64,000 nucleotides of DNA from Eunapius fragilis (taxonomy: Eukaryota; Porifera; Demospongiae; Spongillida; Spongillidae): assembly GCA_963681505.1 (NCBI GenBank), contig OY811980.1, positions 1,580,176 to 1,644,175 on the forward strand. The letters are read 5' to 3'. The first letter of the stretch is position 1. The number at the start of each line of letters is the position of its first letter. The notes below the pieces were generated by a model that did not search any database, had not been told where the DNA came from, and saw only the letters and a program-made list of their open reading frames with translations. Made by a program: the position numbers and the translations under genes. Positions 42,851 to 53,665 of the stretch are shown piece by piece.

Positions 42851-44130
42851 TTGTATGAGAACCTTGTAGATGAAATTAATACTAAGCCGGCACGCAGACC
42901 TTATTTTATCTTACCGAGCCATCGATAAAATGTGTCCTATGCATGGGGCTTTTCTGGGAACATCTCCTTCATTATATAGCAACTGAAATCCTCAGTGTCA
43001 ATCTGTCTCGTGATATAAACAAATCCACTGCTTCACGTCCCTGGATCCCAAGCGGCTAAGAAAGCAACAGTTTCTATAAATAGTTTTTTTTTTTTCCAAA
43101 TGTGCTAATCAGCTAATGGCGAGCCACTACTGTACGTTAGGAGCGCCTTACATTTTGTCCAGTAGATGCACGTACGCTTGCATGCATCAACGGTTAGACA
43201 TGCTGCGATGTATAAAACAGGTCTATGTTATAGTACTGTAATACCGCGCGTTGCTAATATCAACCTTTAGACAGTTTGCAGTATCATCCTGGTATAGGAA
43301 CTTGCGCTTCAGTTTTCAGCATTCAGGCTTCCAGCCGTGACGATAGGCGTCGTTATTGGGTCTGGAGGTATAGTATAATGTATTTAGACGACCGAGAAGC
43401 GCGCTTGTCGTGTTTGTTTCCATTCTATCCTCTGAGCACACACTTTTAAACACTTAATAACGCACCATAATATCAATGTTCCCACGCATGGAGAATCGGC
43501 TGTCATCTTGCGTTTTATTTCAAATTGAATTCCTAGATATTTAAAATTATCCTGAATTCGAAATTCACTGGGCTACAATCAAGCAATATCATTTTTAAAA
43601 AATTAAAAAATCAAGACAAACTACCGCGGCTTTTAGATTTTATAACTACAACCTTTCTCTTTTCGAACCTTGGACATTTCAGACTCCTTTCAGTTCTGAT
43701 CACTTGTAACCAAACAGCACCTCAGCTCACGAGAGGTGCGCATCAATTAGCACATAAACTATAATGCGGCGTGAATTTGTGACATGTACTAAAGGACTAT
43801 GCCAACTGTGAAAGATGCATATGGAAGCGATTTTTCAATTTTAAAAGTGTGCAGTAGTTATTTGATGTATCAGCTCAGTCCGTGCATTATGAGAAATCAA
43901 TCATTGACCTCGTAGACATTTTAGAAAAAATAGCGCAACGATTCGAAAAGCGAAACCGTATCTATACATACATCACATAACGTCATTTAATTTCCAAAAA
44001 CCGGGTGAAAGGCTATTAGCTCTATCGCGATCGATCGCGGCTTACATAACTTTGCCTGTGTACCATGCAGATGATTTACACATCGGGGCTGGACACAGAG
44101 CGGGAAGCCATCGATTATCTCTGCAGCTTA
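42851..44130. other. intergenic, no gene seen
   Basis: About 1.3 kb of AT-rich unique sequence with no ORF, repeat or RNA gene that I can support. Confidence 0.5.
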
Positions 44131-44439
44131 CAGGGGCGGATCTAGGATTTCGGAGCGAGGGGGGGAAAGTGATCGCGGTAAGGGACACGCCCACACAGTT
44201 AGGGGGTATGGGGGAGCGCTGTAAGCTCCCCCATCGAGGTCTGGGGCGGAGCCCCAATCGCTTTGCAACTTTCACACTTTTTAAGTCACAAAACATAGCA
44301 TAATTGCGTAGTAGCAGATATAATATCTAGTGAATGAATATTACTACGGCGGTCCAGCGGGGGGGGGGGGGGGGGGGGGGGGGGGGAATTCCCTAGTTTC
44401 CCCCCCCCCCCCCCCCCCCCCCCCCTGGATCCGCCCCTG
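44131..44439. mobile_element. hAT-like non-autonomous element
   Basis: Starts CAGGGGCGGATCTAGGATTT and ends CCTGGATCCGCCCCTG, inverted repeats of about 16 bp with the CAGGGGCGG tip common in hAT-type MITEs. The inside holds long G and C runs. The flanks share AGCT but no clean 8-bp duplication, so the family call rests on the tips. Confidence 0.6.
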
Positions 44440-45578
44440 AGCTATTGTGCACAGTATCTGTAAACTTACATTCAACCATAGATTCCTTAACAATGTATGA
44501 TCCAACGCAGTTATACATGTATGCCGTTTAACGCATTGCAAATTTTTAGTCGGTGCATTTATTTACAGTGGGGTCGCGGTAAGGGTCGGCTAAGATCACC
44601 AACTTTTCCACATACATGTACGTAATAACGTCATTACTTGGTTACTATAAATAACCGCATATATTAAGCAATTAAATATGTACCACGTGCAGGTTCATTT
44701 GGATGAAGCGTGGTAATTGAAGCGTGGGGATAAAATTCAGGTATCGAGGGTGGTAAATTGGTAATGAGCAAACCAAAGACGATACAGGCCCAGTTGACTT
44801 ACCTCAACGTGCGATAGGTCCCACGTTTCCAACAGCTAACTGTTCTACAGAGAACTTACCTCAACCTAGTCCTAGCATTGATTTTGAGTTGCTACCAGCT
44901 AACTGTTCAGCGGACTCGAATTACTTCTAACTGTCCGGAGGAGCTGCAGCCAGAAGACATTGCACCAATAGTCCTTGCTGTTAATGATTTGACGCTTGCG
45001 ACTGTCGAGGTACGTGCTGTAGCAATAAGAGTGAGGTTTATCAGCCTAAACAGATTGAAGGTCTTAAAGATTTAACAGATCGTATCAATTTACAAGACGT
45101 CGCAAAATTTTTTATAGCTGTTAATGAAGAGCGATTGCATTATTTTGGCTCGTTTACTTCGTAACTTTGCTCATACGCATGTACACATCATTTAGATCTA
45201 GCTGTGTAACAGATTTTGGGTCAGTATAAAGTATTAACGAATTTAATTATCGTCGCTTTTAGAGCCTCCTCAATCTTATATACCTTCCGCCGCCGCAGCT
45301 GCTGGCAAGCTGGAATGAGTTATTCGTTTATTCATGGATGTCGATTGCGTAATGTGCCCAAATGATCTATTGCATAATAAGCCAGAACAAAAACAAAAAC
45401 TGTCCAGTAGCGCCGGCTCGCACATCAGCATTTTCACACATTCGCATATCAGCACAAACTAAAGAAACAGTGAGCTTTCTTTGCAAACGCTAGTGATTTC
45501 ACCGTTTACACGCAGCGAGTATTATTTATATCAGACGCCACTGGCAGGTAAGCAATGCAGAGGTTTTACCAAAACTGG
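44440..45578. other. intergenic, no gene seen
   Basis: About 1.1 kb without a supported gene. Near 44800-44900 the block CCAGCTAACTGTTC appears twice in loosely similar surroundings (CAACAGCTAACTGTTCTACAG / CTACCAGCTAACTGTTCAGCG), too short to interpret. Confidence 0.45.
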
Positions 45579-45758
45579 TAGGGGGCCGTCCATAAAGTAC
45601 GTCACGCGCAAGGGGGAGGGGGGGGGGGGGGGGGGGGTCTCAGTCAGCGTGACGATGCGTACATTAAGTATACCATCAGTATGGGATAATGCGTGACGAG
45701 GGGGAGGGTGTCCATAATGGTCAAAAAAAAGCGTGACACACTTTATGGACAGCCCCTA
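45579..45758. mobile_element. short TIR element, ISL2EU-like tips
   Basis: TAGGGGGCCGTCCATAAAGT at the left and the inverse of TAGGGGCTGTCCATAAAGTG at the right give inverted repeats of about 28 bp (both continuing to GTCACGC). This GGCCGTCCATAAA..ACGTCAC tip is, from memory, typical of ISL2EU/PIF-related MITEs. Only TA could be duplicated. No coding capacity. Confidence 0.6.
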
Positions 45759-46005
45759 GGCAGAACAGCAAAAAGTCCCTGCCTTTAACTAAAGCCATCG
45801 CTACCTGAAGTTGTTCAGGCTTTCATAGAAGGGTAGTCTAGCTCCATAGCCGCCTCGCTGCCAAACCATCTCTGATGCAACTCATCTCAGCTGTCAATTC
45901 AATGAATAAACACATGTGAGTGCTAATTAGTAGATAATTATATGTGTTGCGAAAGGCTGCATTCTGAGATTGGCCGTTACAGCTAGATACAGGAATGATA
46001 CCCAG

Positions 46006-46100
46006 ACGATAAGGTCGGGCTACGCCCAACTTAGTTGGGTGTAGCCCAACCTTACCTTACTCTGCTTACGTAGACGATAAGGTCGGGCTACGCCCAACAA
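46006..46100. mobile_element. solo TIR fragments of the TAGTTGGGCGTAGCCC family
   Basis: GGTCGGGCTACGCCCAAC occurs at 46012 and again at 46081, and its inverse GTTGGGTGTAGCCCAACC lies at 46034. These are the same tips as on the intact element at 51154-51465. Confidence 0.65.
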
Positions 46101-46866
46101 AAGGTACCTAGGTACTACTAGAGATCGATCAGCAACTTAAATTAATAGCCGCAACTTGGCAAAGCCGGGGAGGCCCAGAACAGTTCCGTATGGAGGCAAT
46201 GAGCTTTGTCCCATAGGATTTTCAGCTTGTGTCGAGTCAATCAAGCGTAAATTGAGCCATACTTTGAGTGTTTATATGTTGCGTTACCATGGTAAGGCTC
46301 GACTTGATGGAGGTGTCAACAGTTATAAGAACAGGCAGGGGGATTCGAGTGCTACGATTCTGCAACAGGTTTAGAATAGACACCTTCTGTACAATAAAAA
46401 AAAGGCCGGTGATGACGACGCATCACGGGAAATAGATATCGATAGTATCCACAGGAAGGTGTTAAAAATAATAAAAATAATGATTCTCAACGGACTGCTC
46501 ATTACAAATCCTTGCGGAGTCCACTTTTCTCGTCAAATAGCCATTAACATCCGTTCGTCGAGAAAGAACCGATCACTTGGAAAGCGAATAGGACGAAGTC
46601 CAGGCTTCTTTCCAACACAATGTGTACAACCAAGTAACCAATGACAGCGCAGTGATTCGCGACGACGCCAAAAGACACAATGCACCGATTTAGTGCCTAC
46701 ACGCGTACCCCACCATTCAATCTTTCCCACCAGTAGGTGTGGTTTACCGTGACAACATTCCTTCATACGGGGAATACCCTTGGGGATGCCCAAAGTATTC
46801 ATAATTCCTGTTATAAATGTATATAAGCGATTATGTGCATGTATGCGTTACACTGGTTCATTGATT

Positions 46867-47916
46867 ATGGCTATTGTACTGCGGACAACTGATGGGATGT
46901 TAACAGAAGGACCCGAACTGTTCAAGAAGTACCAGTGCCCCTCGTGTCGCTATCTGCTGAAGGATGCCGTTCAGCTGAGCTGCGGACACTGGCTCTGTCA
47001 GGTGTGCGCAGACAGCATCTTTGGAACAAGCACGTGAGTATAATGCATAACAGCCAGGCAGTTGCAAGGAAACGTCTGCGGGTGAACTGATGCACGAAGC
47101 TGCATGACATAATGTATCCCTGTATTGTTGAGAGACAATGCATGCTTGCATGCATGCATGCAGTTCTCCGAAAAATTTGGAACTTCTCGATCAAACAGCT
47201 GACAGTCGCGTTTAGTGTAAAAAAGTGTGGGTGGAGGGTGGAGGTGGGGCAAGAGACGAAATTTTAAACGGATGGGCGGACAATATATTAGTAGAATACT
47301 GTAATGATAATCATTACATTAATCGTAGTAATGTAACACGTGTTCACCCAACAACCCACCCACCTTCGTAAAAGTCAGCTAGTCATTGGGGGGGGGGGGG
47401 GGGGGGGGTGGTCAAGAGCTCTGAAATGGGCTCATACTTGACACAAACATAATGTTTGGCAATAGCAGAATGAACTTTCTTTCTCCCCTCTAGTCTACCA
47501 CGATGCCCCCGTGGTGATTGTAATGATGAACTGGAGCGTGCAGAAGGATCCATGGTATGTTGTATGCACATGCCCCACCTCACACATCATCAAACTGTGA
47601 CCTCTTGTGTTTCCCCTCCCTCCACAGTACTTCCCAGATCGCTATGTGCGCAAGTCCATCCTTGGCCTCAGCGTGAAGTGTGTCAACCACGCCAAAGGCT
47701 GCGTGTGGACTGGAAAGCTTTCTATGTTAGAGGTATGCATAGCCAGACCTGTAATCAGTTTAGTTGTATGGGTGGAGTGAACTCTCTGTTGCTAGGGAGG
47801 TTGTTGGGAAATAGGGATAAGGATTACTCAAGGAGGGGTGCACTGTTATTGCATGTGTATTTGTAGCTCTGTGTGCACGTGCACATGTAGTGATGGTGGT
47901 GATAGCCTGTGTGGGG

Positions 47917-47963
<47 letters not shown>

Positions 47964-49305
47964 CTCTGTGCATCATGTAAACGTAATTTTCAGGACCACT
48001 TCAGCAAGTGTGAGTATCAGCTAGTGCCATGTTCACTGCAGTGTGGAGCTGAAGTTGCACCATTTGAGGTAACTGTGTCCTCATTGTCACAGTATTGCGC
48101 AGTCCTCTGTTACATCTGTTGCGGCTGCATCATTATTTTTTATCTGTAGAGAACAAATTCATAAACCAATTGTATCTGTTTTTTTTTAGATGAAAAGTCA
48201 CGTGATGGTGTGTCCCAATGCATTGAGGCACTGCCCACTTCTTAACCTTGGCTGTGAACACAAAGACAAGGTATAGTATACATAGTATGTTTGTCAGTTG
48301 AAATATATACACACACACACACACATTGAAACTCCGTTCACTAACCCATTCACTTTCCAGATGGATAAAGAAGCACTTGATCAGCACATCAGTAACGAAG
48401 GACTAATACAACATATAACCTTCATGGCAGCAGCTATTAAGACACTCCAGAGTGGTATCCATGGAGATGGGGAGGACAGTGGATTGGCTGAAGCTGACAA
48501 CAGCATGGTTGTGTCTAATGGAGGCATTGATGGGCACCCCTGTAGGCCTATCACTGATGAAAGATGTGCAGCTCCAAGCAAGATAAAACTAAGAGCACAA
48601 AGGATACAACGCGATGGACCAACAGTTGATCCCTTTCAAAATGTCTATTCTAATTATGCTGCAGAAATGACCAAGATAAGAGACGAGTGTGATGGTGCTC
48701 TCATGACCGAAATGAAGAAAAAAGATGCTGAAATTGCTCAGCTTAGAGAGGTGCTGTCTAAACTCAATAAGAAGTTACAATCTAATGAGACAGAAAGTGA
48801 AGATCGCGGTTTTCGTCTTTCACTCCTGGAGAATGTCAGCTATGATGGTACAATGGTATGGAAGATCCCTCAGTTTTCTCAGAGAATGGTTGATGCTCAA
48901 AGTGGAAAGTACACCTCCATCTTCAGCCTCCCCTTCTACACCAGTCGCTATGGTTACAAGCTTTGCCTGAGGTTGTACATCCTAGGTGATGGGATTGGCA
49001 AGGGTACACACATGTCTTTGTTCTTTGTCGTGATGCGTGGAGAGTTTGACAACATCCTTCAGTGGCCATTTACCCACAAGGTCACCTTCCGGCTATTGAA
49101 TCAAGCTGGAGGCAAAGACATTACTGATGGTTTTCTTCCAGATCCAATGAGCAGTTCATTCAAGAAGCCAAAGACGGACATGAATGTTGCTTCAGGTTGT
49201 CCTCGTTTTGTCTCAATAGGTGATGTCAGGAGTGGAGGGTTCATTGCTGATGACACCATCTTCATCAAGGCTAAGGTGGAAAATACACCAGCTTCCTCAC
49301 ATTAA
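46867..49305 (+). CDS. TRAF paralogue B
   Basis: Exons 46867-47033, 47494-47554, 47628-47732, 47994-48068, 48190-48270, 48361-49305; 477 aa, phases agree with paralogues A and C. RING CPSC..CGHWLCQVC..CPRGDC, split at the same phase-2 point by a normal GT intron. Zinc-finger exons follow: YFPDRYVRKSILGLSVKC, CEYQLVPCSLQCG, CPNALRHCPLLNLGC. The last exon has a longer coiled-coil region than A (to about residue 310) and a MATH domain near-identical to A and C at the DNA level. The role is expected to be receptor-linked ubiquitin signalling, as in TRAF2/3/5. The promoter region upstream holds no recognised element. Confidence 0.93.
47370..47410. repeat. poly(G) tract in TRAF-B intron 1
   Basis: About 22 consecutive G. 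Many G-runs of this size recur between 44 and 59 kb. Confidence 0.85.
47921..47962. repeat. (CA)n microsatellite
   Basis: About 20 CA units in TRAF-B intron 3, near the exon-4 acceptor. Confidence 0.93.
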
Positions 49306-49653
49306 TGGCTTTTAGACATGAACTCTCACACTTAGCCAATGTGCCAGGGCAATAGGTGTCTTCCCATCACAACAAGCTGTTCTATCTGAACACTGTATGC
49401 CCTATTCTATTGGTCAGTATAGTGGAACAGCCTTTTGCATATTTAGTATATATGAATTATTATGTCATCAATTATACAGAAATCATACATATTTTGTGCG
49501 ACAACAACTTGCATAATGCAATCCAGGCCAGGCCAGGGTACAAAGTGTTGTACCAGATCCTCTGTATAAAATGTGCCATGCTTGCCATTTAACTATCTGC
49601 AGTTACAGTCATCTGAATTAGACAGTGCATTTCTTGTCTTAATTTTGTTCTTC

Positions 49654-49840
49654 AGTATCAGGGACTTCCTCATTAGCTGTACGCCCACAAATAGTAACAC
49701 ATGCTTTATCTCATGGTTGCTCAGTACATACCCAAGCCCTTCCCCTGTGGAGGAGGAGGTTGACCCAGTGGTGGTGTACGCTGCTTGCAAGATACACACC
49801 TTTGCCACCATATGCACCACACTACAGAGGGCCAACAGGT
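49654..49840 (+). other. orphan exon-like ORF between TRAF-B and TRAF-C
   Basis: An open stretch bounded by TTCTTCAG at the left and CAACAG|GTGAGA at the right reads IRDFLISCTPTNSNTCFISW.. and ..DPVVVYAACKIHTFATICTT. It looks like an exon by its edges and composition. A faint likeness to RasGEF N-terminal motifs (xxFLxxYxxF) is not enough to name it, and no partner exons are visible. Confidence 0.3.
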
Positions 49841-50064
49841 GAGAGAAAGTGAGGGGTTGGCAGTGGTGGGGTGGGTTATATTGCACAGCCTGCACTGGTA
49901 TTTCAACTTGGATGCATTAAAAAAATTATCTGCATAGCACAAAGCTGGCCTTTGTCCATTACCTTCCACACATCCATAGCTGAGTGAAAATGCTGTAGGT
50001 TATTTGTACTCTTTAACATCTCAATACCCTCAAAATGAAAGAGAAATTGCCAACCTTCAAGTGA

Positions 50065-50340
50065 AGCATAATATACAGATTTAAGCCTGCTGCTTTCTAA
50101 AGCACCGGCACCCTGGAGGTATGTGCATAATATACAGATTTAAGCCTGCTGCTTTCTAAAGCACCACCCTGGAGGTATGTGCATAATATACAGATTTAAG
50201 CCTGCTGCTTTCTAAAGCACCGGCACTCTGGAGGTATGTGTACAGATTTAAGCCTGCTGCTTTCTAAAGCACCACCCTGGAGGTATGTGTACAGATTTAA
50301 GCCTGCTGCTTTCTAAAGCACCACCCTGGAGGTATGGGGT
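50065..50340. repeat. tandem repeat TTTAAGCCTGCTGCTTTCTA, five copies
   Basis: Units of 46-60 bp (ACAGATTTAAGCCTGCTGCT, TTCTAAAGCACC, CTGGAGGTATGTG). The first three include CATAATATACAG, the last two lack it. Confidence 0.93.
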
Positions 50341-50845
50341 AAGCTTCAACTGATCCTCCCATATATAAGGCACATAATAATGCTCAATGCAAACAAATTT
50401 ACAGAGTATTGCAGACCTATACGTTTACTTTAGTGAAATTTTTTTTTTTTTTCACCAAGGTCATGAAATAAAGAAAGCATTTTCATTTTATCTTGTGTTC
50501 CGGTATTTCCGTCCGGAGAGTATCGAAGTTAAACTGGTACGATACACCGACACTTAGAATGAATGCGGTATAATTAATGAATTGGGCAATAATCAATGGC
50601 GCATTTTCCTGACAGCACAAGCGTGCATGAATATGCACTCAAATGAGGTAATGAATTTACACGTGCAAAGTTTACGGGGAATCTCCCAGGGAAGACTAGC
50701 GAGCCGGGGAAAACTAAGGGAAATCCCCAGAATGAACAAATCGAATACCGTAAATACATCTATATTTTTACAAGGAAGGATAACGGCCAGTGGAGCCCAC
50801 CACAATTGCCTGAGTAGTTTTTTTTTTTGTCTCTGGCTATAGTAC

Positions 50846-50882
50846 GTAACCGAAACGTACTATAGCCAGAGACAAAAGCCGG
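50846..50882. repeat. inverted repeat GTACTATAGCCAGAGACAAA
   Basis: TTTTGTCTCTGGCTATAGTACGT is followed after a few bases by its reverse complement, a short hairpin without coding content. Confidence 0.7.
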
Positions 50883-51153
50883 AAAGTGTTATAGACCTTC
50901 CGCGCCACTGAGCTCTGCACACAACTCATCGCGAGCTTTAGGGTGCACCAGACGTACTTAGGAATGGTGCTCATCATAATGCTCAATGAATGCATCACTA
51001 CTCCAATGCTGGCTGCTTCAGTTGAAGGTATCGGGGACCACCACAGTGGCATACAGATTTGAGACATGGGTGGTAACTTTAAATACAGAAGGATCATCAG
51101 TGAAAGCAACTTTGTTTATTCACTGTTTAACACATTGACTGAGAGCAAAGTAC

Positions 51154-51465
51154 TAGTTGGGCGTAGCCCGACCTTCGCGTATTGGCGGAAGGTCGGGTAC
51201 CAAACCCGCACAGTTTTTGTACACGCTGCAACGGGGATTGCAGTCCAATCAGAATGCAGCATTTCACTGCGGGCAATAAATATACTCTGCGCAGCTGGTA
51301 GTAAAGCCAATCTGATGTACACTTAATTTATACAATTATTCATTGATCATTTGTATAACACGCCAAAATTCATTGACAAATTGCACAATACACATGTATG
51401 TCTGTACAAAAACTGTGCGGGTTTTGGTACCCAACCTTCTGCGTAGGTCGGGCTACGCCCAACTA
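51154..51465. mobile_element. 312-bp TIR element with 9-bp target duplication
   Basis: Begins TAGTTGGGCGTAGCCCGACC and ends with the inverse. Inverted repeats run about 65-70 bp, through ACCCGCACAGTTTTTGTACA. GCAAAGTAC flanks both sides (51145-51153 and 51466-51474), a perfect 9-bp duplication. It has TA tips like the helicase-bearing elements but different internal sequence, and it encodes nothing. Confidence 0.88.
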
Positions 51466-51482
51466 GCAAAGTACCATGCACC

Positions 51483-52433
51483 TAGTCTCGTCCCCAGACC
51501 CAGATTCCCAACAGCTGCGGGTGGATTACATCACCGCTACGTGGAAAGTGGGACTGGGAAATAAGAACGACGCACTTGTTCCGAGCGTCCCAAAACATTG
51601 GGACGGATGTGTATATACGTAATGACGCTGACGTAACCTTAATAACACATGCAAGTTGCTGATTACCTGATTTCAAGTGGAAGGTGTGGCTCAATTAGAC
51701 ATCTAAGTGGGAATGTGCGAGCAAGGTACGCATATTCAGGAGGTGATTTTGCGCGCGGTTCAAAGGCTAGGATTTGCTGACCCACTTCCGCAACAAATGG
51801 AAGCAATTAAGACGTCATGCAAGGAAAGATGTTTTCGTCAGTTTGCTAACTGGATACGCCAAATCGCTAAAATATTCAGTGCTGTCATACGCGTACGACG
51901 AATTGCTTGGCTGTAGAGGAAGCATATTAGTATAGGTGCATGTAGTTTGCCTTGGTGGTTCGCAGGCCTTATCTATAGACAATCTACAGATGCAGCTGCA
52001 TTATATACGTAGTCACTGAGTCATCTGTAGATCATATCCATTGCACAAACCAGCTGCAGCTGCTTATGCATATAGTATGTAGACACTGGGGGCTCCATGA
52101 GCCATATCATTCATGGCTGCCTATTCCCCTACCATGGTAATTGAGATCAGGAGCAACCTCTTATTAGGTATAAAGAATTGTGCATGACTCTACATGAGTG
52201 ATAAATATACACTCAGAAAATTGTACTTAACACGCGTAGTAATTTCATGCGGAAATGATAGCGCTTATTGATATCTAATTGTGCGAGATTAGTTCTAAAT
52301 TTAGATTACTGTACTATTTTTGGACATAAACATTGAGGGACGCTCGGAACAAGTGCGTCGTTCTTATTTCACCAGACCCACTTTCCACGTAGCGGTGACA
52401 GCTGTTGGGAATCTGGGTCTGGGGACGAGACTA
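51483..52433. mobile_element. 951-bp TIR element with 9-bp target duplication and helicase relic
   Basis: Left tip TAGTCTCGTCCCCAGACCCA; the right end is its reverse complement. Inverted repeats of about 110 bp continue through ACGACGCACTTGTTCCGAGC, with the right arm lacking about 14 bp. CCATGCACC flanks both sides (51474-51482, 52434-52442). It inserted at the edge of the 51154 element, sharing one base with that element's duplication. The interior encodes a decayed RecQ-like N-terminus. It is the same family as 41909-42756 by tips, arm motifs (TCACCGCTACGTGGAAAGTG) and cargo. Confidence 0.92.
51707..51930 (+). pseudogene. RecQ-like helicase fragment inside TIR element
   Basis: The first frame gives VQRLGFADPLPQQMEAIKT, typical of the region before helicase motif I. 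A frameshift near 51828 leads to DVFVSLLTGYAKSLKYSVLS and YAYDELLGCRGSI. Walker A reads TGYAKS where RecQ proteins have TGYGKS. No later helicase motifs are present. Confidence 0.75.
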
Positions 52434-52515
52434 CCATGCACCTATCTAGTGTGGAGATAAAGAAAGAAGCATGCACTGTCTGCAAAGAAGCTGCATGCTT
52501 TGTTATAAGAGGGTG

Positions 52516-52560
52516 ATGCCTTGATTGCGGTTTTCGTCTTTCGCTCCTGCCTGGAGAGTG
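52516..52560 (+). pseudogene. tiny MATH-exon relic
   Basis: GGTTTTCGTCTTTCGCTCCT and CTGGAGAGTGC match the start of the TRAF MATH coding block (GGTTTTCGTCTTTCACTCCT, CTGGAGAATGTC) found in A, B and C. About 35-40 bases, upstream of TRAF-C; the rest of the domain is gone. Confidence 0.55.
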
Positions 52561-52791
52561 CATTTCGAGAGTACGTTTCGATCACATGCAACCCGGTCGC
52601 AATTAATATTACTAGTAAATTATATAAACGAAGCCTTAAATTACATCAATAGTGACATAATTTACGATATAGTAACTAATTGTGCAATGTTATTGCCACA
52701 TCATCATTCGTGGAGGTGTATACAGTCTTGTCATGTGGTGCAAAGTCTGCACTATCATCTATGTGCGATATATCTTGATATATACAGATAT

Positions 52792-53602
52792 ATGGCTGTA
52801 GCGAGATTGACCAGCTCGCGCGTATATTTGGTAACGGAGCAGCAGCTGATCGACGGACCCGAACTGTTCAAGAAGTACCAGTGCCCCTTGTGTGGATATC
52901 TGTTGAAAGATGCAGTTCAGCCGAGCTGCGGACATTGGCTGTGCCAAGAGTGCGCAGACAATGTTTTTGCGACAAACAGGTGCGGTTTAAGCGGTAAACA
53001 GGCCGGTGGGTGGTATTGTGTCTCGTATCTCTCTGCATCGAAGACAAAATGATGCAGTCGCGAGCAGGGTTGTGAATAGAACTTCTTATTTGTATTATTT
53101 TTATAAAGCTATATCGGCTTCATCAAGTTGACGTTAAAATCTTCACAGTTCACCAAGATGTCCGCGTAGTGACTGTACGGAACAACTGGAGCGTACGGAA
53201 GGATCAAAGGTGTGTTGCCCCCCCTAAAGTAATAGGACGCTTATCTTCATCATTCCGCGCATGTGTACGTACAGTACTTCCCAGATCGCTTTGTGCGCAA
53301 GTTGACCCTTGGCCTCAGCGTGAAGTGTGTCTACCACGCCAAAGGCTGCGTGTGGATTGGAAAGCTTTCCACGTTGGAGGTATGGGGGGGGGGGGGAAGG
53401 GGGTGTACAGCCAATTATCAGATAAGTGATTACTTTACAACACCCAATATCAGATCCATCTTCTCGACTGTGTCTACCAGCTGGTACCATGTCCACTGCA
53501 GTGTGGTGCAGATGTTGCCCTCAAACAGGTAAGCTGGGAAGATGATATTTACTAATTGACTAAGGAGTGCAAATGGTTAACTGGATCAAAACAAGTGCTT
53601 TG

Positions 53603-53665
<63 letters not shown>

